Assembly (NCBI GenBank): GCA_027563935.2
Contig: CM050450.1
Coordinates: 93,990,439-94,054,438, forward strand
Length of the DNA stretch: 64,000 nucleotides
Source of the DNA: Costus lasius
Lineage: Eukaryota > Streptophyta > Magnoliopsida > Zingiberales > Costaceae
Direction of reading: 5' to 3'
In this document: positions 1 to 10,900 of the stretch, piece after piece
How the letters are laid out: each line of letters starts with the position of its first letter
How positions within the stretch are numbered: the first letter of the stretch is position 1
Position numbers and translations under genes: made by a program
The notes under the pieces: generated by a model
What the model was told of the DNA's origin: nothing
Databases searched by the model: none
The model's input: only the letters and a program-made list of their open reading frames with translations

Positions 1-600
1 GCCTCAGTGGTTTATTATGATCTGGACTAATTGCTTGGTTTATTTGGTTGTTGAACCAAATCGATTTGAACCAGCTCATTGGATGAGCGCATGGTTCAGG
101 TGGTGAGGCATTTGCGATTGGGGTAATGCATGGTCGCATGAACGTTTGGACTTTGCTATTTTTAGATAGCATGTTCTCAAACGTGTCCATGATCTCACGT
201 CGCCTCTCTCTCACCTCTTCACGCCTTTGTCGCCTCCTTGGTTTTTTTTGGAGAAGCATTCTCGTGTGAAAAAAAAACTAAGACGACAAGAGGAGAAAGT
301 TTCGCCAAGCAAGGAGATCATCTTCCCTCCCATTCGATCAAGACCTCTTGGAACCTTGCTAGCACAAGGAGCACCAAAAGAGAAAGCGACATCATCTTGT
401 GTGTGACGATTTGGAGGAGACCTCTTTTGTTCTCTTGCTTCCAAGGCGACATCCTTCATATGGCTTCGGTATGAATTCCTTTTCTATTGTTAAAGTTGAT
501 CATAATACATGCTATCCGATCTTAGGAAACCCTAGATTCCGCCCATGCAAGTTTTGTTTAGCGCATGTTTTAGGGTTTCGCCCCTTGTAGGGGACCTTCA
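1..600 (+). repeat. A 5' LTR, 3' portion
   Basis: This is the last 600 bp of the A 5' LTR, ending in ...GGGGACCTTCA directly before the PBS. It aligns without gaps to the end of the 3' LTR at 16512-17111, with about four differences seen by eye (roughly 99.3% identity). It contains a GCTCAT/ATGAGC stem-loop (74-88), a CCTTG/CAAGG hairpin (354-369) and the proposed start codon and splice donor (460-474). Confidence 0.95.
460..474 (+). promoter_or_regulatory. A: proposed LTR start codon and 5' splice site
   Basis: ATG GCT TCG is followed directly by GTATGA, a plausible plant 5' splice site, with the intron starting at 469. Paired with the acceptor at 2417-2418, the three LTR codons join seven open codons (2419-2439) in frame with the gag ATG at 2440. 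The same ATG-two codons-GT arrangement is present in the LTRs of B, D, E, F, G and H. Splicing itself is inferred. Confidence 0.6.
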
Positions 601-602
601 AT

Positions 603-614
603 TGGTATCAGAGC
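603..614 (+). promoter_or_regulatory. A primer-binding site (tRNA-iMet)
   Basis: TGGTATCAGAGC lies two bases after the LTR end. It is the standard plant Copia PBS complementary to the initiator tRNA-Met 3' end, and it is intact. Confidence 0.95.
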
Positions 615-1542
615 TGGTTGATGCATGTTTTTATGATTGCTTAAAGCCTTTTATGATCCATATGCGCAAGTATGCTTAGATCTAGTTGACATGCGAAAAT
701 TTCATTTTAAGTTGTTGCACATGTGAAACTTGAATGTGTTAGTCTATGGCGCATGTATGTTGGCGCATTCTTGTTTTTCTCAAAAAAAAAACTATATCAC
801 ATGCGCGACTTACACTAGATCTAAGGCCCTGCTTTAAACCCTTAGACGGGTTATTAGGGTTGAAGTCATCCCCTGAGTTAGATCCAAACAGTCTGATCAG
901 ACCATCTGACAGCCTTGATGGGTCGACTAGATAGCATCTGTGCGCAAGCAAGAGATGGCTATAGGTCGACTGCAAACAGGCGTGTAGCGATGTTTGATTG
1001 AGATAACCTATGAACGCACATGAGTTAGGCCCGGGGTCACACCCGCTTGCCAGACCTCATTGTGGTCGTTCAGCCCTTGGCGCATGCATTGTTGACCTTT
1101 TGGTCGACTCAAGTCAGTTAGGACTTGGTGCATGTAAGGGCAGTGGATCTGACTAGGTCGGATGAGTGGATCCCTAGTAATGGACCGTTGTAAGGTAGTA
1201 GGGCACATAAGGAAAAATAAAATTGATCTCAATGAGGTTTTTCAAAATTTTATTTTTCATGAATGGATCAAATGATGTATGATGCCATATGTATGTTTAT
1301 TTAATCTTATGTGGGCTGCCCATGTTTAATGTGTGCTGTGCTGGGGCCTGCGTGCCTGGAATTTTATTGTAAATTAATTCTTATTTTTGTGATCTGCGAA
1401 TCACAGTTTAATTAATTTATAAAATGTAATTGACCTGCGAGTCAATCTTGTCTAGATAGATTAATTTGTAAATTAGTCAGACAAGAGCACAGAGCACACT
1501 TGGCAGAGGCGCATGCAGTAGTGGCTTGACCAGGTGGGAGGT

Positions 1543-1559
1543 CCAGGGTTCGACTCTGG
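1543..1559 (+). other. A leader T-arm-like hairpin
   Basis: A 5-bp stem CCAGG/TCTGG encloses the 7-nt loop GTTCGAC. Homologous hairpins in B, C, D, E and F differ by base-pair-preserving changes in the stem (see findings). It is absent from G and H. Confidence 0.55.
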
Positions 1560-2104
1560 GACCAAGCACACTTTCCCTGGTAGGCGCACTTGAGCTGCAG
1601 TAGGCGCTTGGGCCCTAGGTTGGGCCAGATGAGCAGCAAAAGACCCATGAAGAAAAGCAAGTGAAGACTTAAGTGAAATTAAGGTCTTACTTAGGCTTAT
1701 GGGCTTTTACCACATAAGATCAGCTTGCTTTCTTTTATTGTTTAATTACAATTAGAATAGCATGATTTAAATCTTCTGCTATCACCATAGGAATTGCATG
1801 ATAGATAAGAAGATAAAAGACCGTTAAAATCCAACGCTAAAATATCAAGCTCGTAAGCCTTCTGACGCGAAACCTCACTGTTCTGATTATCGTTGGAGCC
1901 GTGTTGTACCCACTCAGTGGGCACGTCCATCTATCTTCAGACGGTGCGGGATTACACCTGCGTGTTACAGGGAAGGGATTTATCGCTTCTCGTTGCTCAG
2001 CATAGCACGTGGTGGTCCAGGGAGTAGGTCGGGTTAGCTTGACCGTGTAGGCTACATATGTGGCGCATATGGTAGCACATGGAGGCAGCCATCTGTGGGG
2101 TCAG

Positions 2105-2138
2105 AGACTGTGTTGTACCAACTCAGTTGGCACAGTCT
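2105..2138 (+). other. A leader long hairpin
   Basis: The outer stem AGACTGTG/CACAGTCT (8 bp) and inner stem CCAAC/GTTGG are separated by a one-sided TTGTA bulge. A related smaller hairpin, CCCACT/AGTGGG, lies at 1909-1921 with the same preceding GTGTTGTA. Both are kept in all eight copies and lie in the part that splicing would remove. Confidence 0.6.
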
Positions 2139-2439
2139 GCTGGATTGCCCAGATGAAGGGGAATCGCACGGGTTGGCGATTGGCTGGAACAGCCTACCAG
2201 AGATTAGTACTTGTACCCTCTGTGCATCTTATCTCGCCTGAGCGGGACGCGGAGACCAAGTATGAAATCTGGATCCCATCTCACTAAAAGAGTTCTACTC
2301 TTTCGGGCTGTTTTGCTGGATTTTTCAGCCAGATAAAATAGTGAGAAAAAGAATCATTCTTAAGTCCTGATTGATTCTTAACATTGATACTGACCTTGCT
2401 GTTCTTGCATTGTTGTAGATACCTGCAGCAACGAACACC

Positions 2440-5400
2440 ATGAGCTTCAATGTGCGATCGTTACTGGAAAGGGAGAAGTTTGCTGGGCCGAACTTCTCAG
2501 ACTGGTACGGACACCTTAAGATTGTTCTTAAGGCAGAGAGGAAACTGTATGTCCTCGAGACGGCTATACCGCCTCAGCCCGCTCCGAACGCCGCAAGGGC
2601 GGTTCGGGAAGCTTATGAAAAGCACGTCAATGATAGCATTGATGTCGCTTGCCTGATGCTAGCGTCTATGACGCCACCGCTGCAGCGTCAGCATGAGGAT
2701 ATGTCGGCTATAGAGATTATAGCGAACCTCAAGATGCTGTATGCTGCACAGGCGAGGACAGAACGCTATAATCTGACAAAGCTGTTCTTCCAGAGCAAAC
2801 TGGCTGAAGGGAGCCCAGTGGGAGCTCACGTGCTCAAGATGATTGGGCACAAGGAGGCTCTAGAGAAACTGGGGCATACCATCAATCAGGAGCTTGCTGT
2901 AGACATTATTCTGCAGTCTCTCCCGCCCTCTTTCGATGCGTTCATCATTAACTTTAATATGAACAAAATCAACTGTACTCCGGCAGACCTGCTGAATATG
3001 CTCTTGACTACTGAGGAGACTCTGAAGGGAAAGCCTTCGACCTCTGTCTTAATGGTTCCTTCTAGGAATAAGAAGAAGGGGAAGAAGGGCAAGGCCCCTG
3101 TCAAGAGTTACAGCAAGGCTCTGAAGCAAAAAGTTAAGCGGTCAAAGGAATACAGATGTTTCCACTGTGGCCAGCTGGGTCACTGGAAAAAGGACTGTAA
3201 AGCGCTCCAAGGAGATAAGAGGGGAAGCTTTGCTTCTGGCTCAGGTATTTATGTGACGGAAGTCATGATATCCTCTTCTTCTATTTCATGGGTGTTGGAC
3301 ACTGCATGTGGAGTTCACATTTGTTCAAATATACAGGGACTCAAGAGAAGAAGACAGGTGGGACAGCATGAGGTGGACCTACGAGTTGGAAACGGGGCAC
3401 GGGTTGCTGCTGTTGCTGTAGGAGACTATTTCATCTCATTACCATCTGGACTTGTATTAGAACTAAACAGTTGTTACTTTGTTCCCAGAATTACTAAAAA
3501 TATTATCTCCATTCCTGCTCTTGTCAGGAAGGGATTTTCCTTTGAATGCAATATTTCAAAGTGTGTTCTTTCTTTAGATAATATTGTTTATGCTACTGGT
3601 TCAATTAACAATGGGTTATTCATGTTGGACATGGAATGTTCTATACAAAATATTGATATTAAGAAAGCCAAGTATGCTGATGACAGCACCTTGTTATGGC
3701 ATAGTCGTTTAGGCCATATTAACGAGAAACGCATTAAGCGGTTGCATGATAATGGACTGCTGGGATCATTCTCCTTTGAGGGGATTGATACATGCAAAGC
3801 TTGTTTAATGGGTAAAATGACGAAGTCACCTTTTCCTCATAAAGGTCAAAGGGCTTCAGGTTTACTTGACCTTATACACAGTGATGTGTGTGGGCCATTT
3901 AGTAAACATGCCAGAGGTGGCTATCTTTACTTCATTACCTTTACTGATGATTTCAGTAGGTATGGCTATGTCTATCTGATGAGACATAAAAGTGAATCTT
4001 TTGACAAGTTCAAAGACTTCAAGAATGAAGTACAGAATCAGCTAGGCCGAAATATCAAGGCACTTCGTTCTGATCGAGGTGGTGAATACCTAAGTCGAGA
4101 GTTTATAGACTATCTAAAGGAGTGTGGGATTATCTCACAACTCACTCCGCCAGGAACACCGCAATGGAATGGTGTGTCCGAGAGGAGAAATAGAACGTTA
4201 CTTGATATGGTTCGTTCTATGATGAGTCAGGCTACTCTTCCATATTCCTTTTGGAGATTTGCACTGGAGACAGCTGCAAAGGTACTAAACCGAGTGCCAT
4301 CCAAGGCAGTTTCTAAGACGCCATATGAGTTATGGTATGGGAAACAGCCGAGCTTGACATTTATCAGGATCTGGGGCTGCGAGGCTTATGTCAAAAAGCT
4401 CGCCTCTGGGAAACTAGAGAGCAGATCTGAAAAATGTATCTTTGTCGGTTACCCTAAGGAAACTAAGGGTTATTATTTCTACGATCCCAAAGAGAACAAG
4501 GTATTTGTTGCTCGAACGGCCATATTTCTTGAGAAGGAGTTTCTTCTGCAAGAGGCCAGTGGGAGAGAAATAAAGCTGGATGAGAATCCAGAGGAAGGAC
4601 AAAGTGCTCAAGCACAGTTGGATGAGCCTGAGCCGGTGGATCAGGTTATTGAACAACCTGAGGCTCAGACATCACGGGAACCGCGAAGATCGGGAAGGAT
4701 CCGTCGACAGCCTGAGCGCTATGACGGAGTCTACATCATTGATAATGATGAACCCCTCACTTATGCGGATGCGGTCAGTGGACCGGATTCAGCGAGATGG
4801 CTTGAAGCTATGCGCGCCGAGATGGACTCCATGTCAGATAACCAAGTCTGGGATTTGGTTGATCCGCCTCCGGGAGTTATCCCTATAGGCTGTAAATGGA
4901 TCTTCAAGAAGAAGATTGACATGGATGGTAATGTAGTTACCTATAAAGGCAGGCTAGTTGCGAAAGGTTTCAAACAAATCTACGGGATAGATTATGATGA
5001 AACTTTCTCACCTGTAGCCATGTTTAAGTCTATTCGGATTCTTTTCGCGATAGCAGCATATTACGATTATGAGATCTGGCAAATGGATGTGAAGACAGCT
5101 TTCCTTAATGGAAATCTGGAAGAGGATGTGTATATGACACAACCTGAAGGTTTCACTAATCCATCAGATCGTCATAAGATATGCAAATTAAAGAAGTCTA
5201 TTTATGGACTTAAACAAGCATCGAGAAGCTGGAATATTCGTTTTGATGAATCAGTCAGTGAATTTGGTTTCATCAAGAACGAAGATGACCCGTGTGTATA
5301 TAAGAGGTTTAGTGGGAGCGTGATTACTTTCCGAGTCCTCTACGTCGATGACATCTTGATCATTGGAAATGACATTCCTGAAATGCATGCGGTTAAGGCA

Positions 5401-6204
5401 TGGTTAAGGAAATGTTTCCAGATGAAAGATTTAGGAGAAGCAGCCTATGTATTAGGTGTGAAGATCTACAGGGATAGATCTAAGAGGCTTCTCGGGCTGT
5501 GCCAGAGTACTTACATCGATAAAGTCCTGGAAAGATTTCATTTAGAGAATTCTAAAAGAGGATATCTTCCAGTCAGACATGGTCTGAATCTTTCAAAGAG
5601 TCAGTGTCCACAAACACAGACTGAGAAAGATGAAATGGACAATACGCCTTATGCTTCGGCTATTGGATCCATTATGTATGCGATGTTGTGTACTCGCCCA
5701 GACGTCGCTTACGGGTTAAGCGTGACCAGTCGGTTCCAAAGTAATCCAGGTATGGCGCACTGGGTTGCGGTCAAGAACATTTTAAAATATCTGCGGAGGA
5801 CCAAAGATATGTTCTTGGTGTATGGTGGTCAGGAAGAACTCAGTATTGAAGGATATACTGACGCTTCGTTCCAGTCTGACCAGGATGATTTCCGATCGCA
5901 ATCAGGCTATCTTTTTAGCTTGAATGGAGGAGCGGTGGTGTGGAAGAGTTTCAAACAGTCAACTGTTGCTGATTCCACAACTGAAGCCGAGTATGTTGCA
6001 GCCTCGGAAGCATCCAAGGAGGCAGTATGGATTCGTAAGTTCGTGAGAGAACTTGGTGTTGTTCCTTCGAGTGCAGATCCTTTGGTTATCTTTTGTGATA
6101 ACACTGGAGCAATCGCACAAGCAAAGGAACCACGGTCGCACCAGAAGTCCAAGCACATACAGAGACGGTTTCATTTGATCAGGGAGATCATTGATCGTGG
6201 CGAG
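2440..6204 (+). CDS. gag-pol: A gag-pol polyprotein, 5' part (split by B)
   Basis: This is a Ty1/Copia polyprotein in the order Gag (UBN2-type region, then CCHC zinc knuckle C-X2-C-X4-H-X4-C), protease (LDTACG), integrase (H-X4-H...C-X2-C, then a DDE core ending in NGVSERRNR), reverse transcriptase (YVDD) and RNase H (TEAEY, CDNTGA). The frame is open through 6204, where B is inserted after the codons for ...IIDRG. The missing end lies at 15296-15415 in the same frame. Together they give 1294 codons plus stop, the same length as intact D, so A had an unbroken ORF when B arrived. The apparent stop just past 6204 is B's LTR sequence. The internal ATG is at 2440, but an upstream LTR start joined by splicing is likely. 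Confidence 0.93.
6200..6204. repeat. TSD of B, left copy (GCGAG)
   Basis: GCGAG immediately precedes B and is repeated directly after it at 15291-15295. This is the 5-bp duplication expected of a Copia integrase. Confidence 0.95.
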
Positions 6205-7883
6205 TGAAAGTCCCCTAAAACAAGGGGGCGAAACCCTATAGGAGGCGCATATGACAATTTTGATGCAGCGGAAGGGGTTTCAAAGATCTATGCATATAAT
6301 ATGTTCAACTTAAAAACGATTCTCACCATTGCCATCGCTTAGATGGTGTCTTGGAAGGAAAGGCGCAAGTGCTCCTTCTCCAAAGGTGACGCACACAATT
6401 GGTGTCGCCTACTCTTCCTTGGTGCTCCTTGTGCTAGCAAGGTTCCAAGAAGCCGTTGTCGAATGGAAGGGAAAGATCACTTTGCTTGGCCAAATTCTTC
6501 CTTCTCTTTTTCGTCAACCTCTTCACCACACAAGAGTGCAAGTGCCGAATGCCCAAGTTGGCGACGAGAGTGAGGAGAAACGAGAGATGAGGGCGCCTTA
6601 GGCGTGAACGTGAGTAGTGGTCACGAATGTGATCATGCTTTCTAAAAAATAGAAAGCCACTCACTCACTTGCGATCATGGGTTTACCCCATGCGCAAACT
6701 CCTCTCAATTTGAACCACACGCTCACTTAATGAGCTGGTTCAATTTGGTTTGGTTCATAGACCAATCGACCCAAGCCATTAGTCCAGATCACATTAAACC
6801 CTAAGGCTCTTGATCTGACCGTCGATCTCTTGATGCTCCTGATCTCACTGATCTAGCATCCAATCTCTCGATCGAAGCTTACCGATCTCAAGCCCTAATC
6901 AATCAAACATGATCAGACCAGATCTCACTTACAATCAGAGATTAAATCCCTTTAAACTGAACCCAAACAATTCAGTCCACACGATCTGACTTAAGTAAGC
7001 CATATCATCAAATTGTGCGACCCTGAGGGTTTCCTTTAAATGTCGGTAACGATAACTCACGTTATCACGATCAGTGAGGGGTATCTAGCAACACATCACT
7101 GTCTCCCGATATAAAGAAAAGAGTCTTCCAAGACTACACCCAAACCACAGCACAAGTGTGAATCAACTCACTAGGCATACATAATTCCTTTGCCACTAGA
7201 TGTTCTTATTGGACAAGCGTGTCAAGCCTGTAACTCCAATATGATAAGTATGATTAGAATAGATGAACACAGTCACCTGGGTATGGCCATACACTTTCTC
7301 AATCATCTCATCCAGGGGGCCCCTTTAGAACATCACACTCCTTAAACAAGGAGACGGCAATCCTTTGTCTATCACTAGTGCCCTAACCTGACTCAAGCTC
7401 ACCATCCAAGATAGTCTATAACCATTATGTTTCAAATGATATTGAACTACCTCAAAACAATGACAATCATCATTTAGAAACACAAGTGATCTCAAGTCAG
7501 AGGAAATGTGCCACTTGTCGCATTAAAGGATTATTCACATTGTGACAAGCAATTGAATATCCTAGTAGGGTCTGTCCAGTACATCCAATGTACCCATGAG
7601 TCTACATCTTATTCCATGCTCGAAGCATCCTATAAGATTAGAACACATATTAGTCTTAACCATATCAAGGCTGTCTCATGTTCACCAAGATATCTCGACT
7701 AAGGACAAAACTGCATGTCAGCCCAGCTGAACAGCTTTGAGACATTATTCAGAAGTACAATTATTGCAGCAGACAATATAACAACCTGAATAACAACCAT
7801 GCCTTTATAAACATAAGAGTTTATACATGATACTGATACAATCCCAAGGCCTCAAACATTAGCCTTAAGGGCATACCCCAACA
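6205..7883 (-). repeat. B 3' LTR
   Basis: This 1679-bp LTR reads on the plus strand from TGAAAGTCCCC to CCCCAACA, the reverse complement of the family LTR TGTTGGGG...TTTCA. On the minus strand it directly follows the PPT (7884-7898). Confidence 0.95.
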
Positions 7884-7898
7884 ATCTCCCACTTGCAC
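7884..7898 (-). promoter_or_regulatory. B polypurine tract
   Basis: On the minus strand this reads GTGCAAGTGGGAGAT directly against the 3' LTR start. It primes plus-strand DNA synthesis. The same tract is present in A, D, F, G and H. Confidence 0.85.
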
Positions 7899-7903
7899 TT
7901 AAT

Positions 7904-10900
7904 CTAATGGTTGAGAAATCTCAAACCCATGTTATTACAGTGCTTCTCATGCTTCTGCTGCGCCAGAGGCTTGGTAAGCGGGTCTGCCAGATTGTCATCT
8001 GTATGAACCTTGCAGATTTTGATCTCGCCACGATCTATGATCTCCCGGATCAAATGAAACCGTCTCTATATGTGCTTGGACTTCTGGTGCGACCGTGATT
8101 CCTTTGCTTATGCGATTGCTCCAGTGTTATCACAGAAGATAACCAAAGGATCTGCACTCGAAGGAACAACACCAAGTTCTCTCACGAACTTACAAATCCA
8201 TACTGCCTCCTTGGATGCTTCCGAGGCTGCAACATACTCGGCTTCTGTTGTGGAATCAGCAACAGTTGACTGTTTGAAACTCTTCCACACCACTGCTCCT
8301 CCATTCAAGCTAAAAACATAGCCTGATTGCGATCGGAAATCATCCTGGTCAGACTAGAACGAAGCGTCAGTATATCCTTCAATACTGAGTTCTTCCTGAC
8401 CACCATATATCAAGAACATATCTTTGGTCCTCCGCAGATATTTTAAAATGTTCTTGACTGCAATCCAGTGCGCCATACCTGGATTACTTTGGAACCGACT
8501 GGTCACGCTTAACCCGTAAGCGACGTCTGGGCGAGTACACAACATCGCATACATTATGGACCCAATAGCCGAAGCATAAGGCGTATTGTCCATTTCATCT
8601 TTCTCAGTCTGTGTTTGTGGACACTGACTCTTTGAAAGATTCAGACCATGTCTGACTGGAAGATATCCTCTTTTAGAATTCTCTAAATGAAATCTCTCCA
8701 GGACTTTATCGATGTAAGTACTCTGGCACAGCCCGAGAAGCCTCTTAGATCTATCCCTGTAGATCTTCACACCTAATACATAGGCTGCTTCTCCTAGATC
8801 TTTCATCTGGAAACATTTCCTTAACCATGCCTTAACCGCATGCATTTCAGGAATGTCATTTCCAATGATCAAGATATCATCGACGTAGAGGACTAGGAAG
8901 GTAATCACGCTCCCACTAAACCTCTTATATACACACGGGTCATCCTCGTTCTTGATGAAACCAAATTCAGAGATTGATTCATCAAAACGAATATTCCAGC
9001 TTCTCGATGCTTGTTTAAGTCCATAAATAGACTTCTTTAATTTGCATATCTTATGACGATCTGATGGATTAGTGAAACCTTCTGGTTGTGTCATATACAC
9101 ATCCTCATCCAGATTTCCATTCAGGAAAGCTATTTTCACATCCATTTGCCAAATCTCATAATCATAATATGCTGCTATCGCGAAAAGAATCCGAATAGAC
9201 TTAAACATAGCTACAGGTGAGAAAGTTTCATCATAATCTATCCCGTAGATTTGTTTGAAACCTTTCGCAACTAGCCTGCCTTTATAGGTAACCACGTTAC
9301 CATCCATGTCAATCTTCTTCTTGAAGATCCATTTACAGCCTATAGGGATAACTCCCGGAGGCGGATCAACCAAATCCCAAACTTGGTTATCTGACATGGA
9401 GTCCATCTCGGCGCGCATAGCTTCAAGCCATCTCGCTGACTCCGGTCCACTGACCGCATCTGCATAAGTGAGGGGTTCATCATCATCAATGATGTAGACT
9501 CCGTCATAGCGCTCAGGCTGTCGACGAATCCTTCCCGATCTTCGCGGTTCCCGTGATATCTGAGCCTCAGGTTGTTCAATAACCTGTTCCACCGGCTCAG
9601 GCTCATCCAACTGCGCTTGACTACTTTGTCCTTCCTCTGGATTCTCATCCAGCTTTATTTCTCTCCCACTGGCCTCTTGCAGAAGAAACTCCTTCTCAAG
9701 AAATATGGCCGTCCGAGCAACAAATACCTTGTTCTCTTTGGGATCGTAGAAATAATAACCCTTAGTTTCCTTAGGGTAACCGACAAAGATACATTTGTCA
9801 GATCTGCTCTCTAGTTTCCCAGAGGCGAGCTTTTTGACATAAGCCTTGCAGCCCCAGATCCTGATAAATGTCAAGCTCGGCTGTTTCCTATACCATAACT
9901 CATATGGAGTCTTAGAAACTGCCTTGGATGGCACTCGGTTTAGTACCTTTGCAGCTGTCTCCAGTGCAAAACCCCAAAAGGAATATGGAAGAGTAGCCTG
10001 ACTCATCATAGAATGAACCATATCAAGTAACGTTCTATTTCTCCTCTCGGACACACCATTCCATTGCGGTGTTCCTGGCGGAGTGAGCTGTGAGATAATC
10101 CCACACTCCTTCAGATAGTCAGTAAATTCTCGACTTAGGTATTCTCCACCTCGATCAGAACGAAGTGCCTTGATACTTCGGCCTAGCTGATTCTGTACTT
10201 CATTCTTGAACTCTTTGACCTTGTCAAAAGATTCACTTTTATGTCTCATCAGATAGACATACCCATACCTACTGAAATCATCAGTAAAGGTAATGAAGTA
10301 CTGATAGCCACCTCTGGCATGTTTACTAAATGGCCCACACACATCACTGTGTATAAGGTCAAGTAAACCTGAAGCCCTTTGACCTTTGTTAAGAAAAGGT
10401 GACTTCGTCATTTTACCCATTAAACAAGCCTTGCATGTATCAATCTCCTCATAGGAGAATGATCCCAGCAGTCCATGATCATGCAACCGCTTAATGCGTT
10501 TCTTGTTAATATGGCCTAAACGACTATGCCATAGCAAGGTGCTGTCATCAGCATACTTGGCTTTCTTAATATCAATCTGCTGTATAGAACATTCCATGTC
10601 CAACATGAATAACCCATTATTAATTGAACCAGTAGCATAAACTATATTATCAAGAGATAAAACACACTTTGAAATATTGCATTCAAAGGAAAATCCCTTC
10701 CTGACAAGAGCAGGAATGGAGATAATATTCTTAGTAATGCTGGGAACAAAGTAACAACTGTTTAGTTCTAATACAAGCCCAGATGGCAAAGAGATGAAAT
10801 AGTCTCCTACAGCAACAGCAGCAACCCGTGCCCCGTTTCCAACTCGTAGGTCCACCTCATGCTGTCCCACCTGTCTTCTTCTCTTGAGTTCCTGTACATT

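Larger units (their letters stand above)
469..2418 (+). other. A: proposed 5' intron / leader (1950 bp)
   Basis: This non-coding stretch runs from the LTR donor to the acceptor TTGTAG at 2413-2418. A CTGAC branch-point-like motif and U-rich tract lie in the last ~35 nt. It holds the PBS (603-614), a T-arm-like hairpin (1543-1559) and two related hairpins around 1909-1921 and 2105-2138. No convincing ORF is present. If removed, the spliced mRNA lacks the PBS and cannot be a reverse-transcription template. If it is not spliced, it is simply a long untranslated leader. Confidence 0.6.

Noticed and set aside
1500..1575. A possible tRNA gene in the leader (GGTTCGA core)
   Set aside because: Only a T-arm-like hairpin is present, shifted by one base from the tRNA register. 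No acceptor or anticodon arms can be drawn.
7508..7702. A 64-codon open frame antisense to the LTR, repeated in most LTR copies (also 14915-15109, 15618-15812, 19900-20094, 30431-30625, 37609-37803, 42223-42417, 45224-45418, 52634-52828, 58748-58942, 63241-63435)
   Set aside because: It begins with GTG, not ATG, is antisense to the element, is broken in the E LTR, and its persistence is explained by the low divergence among LTRs.
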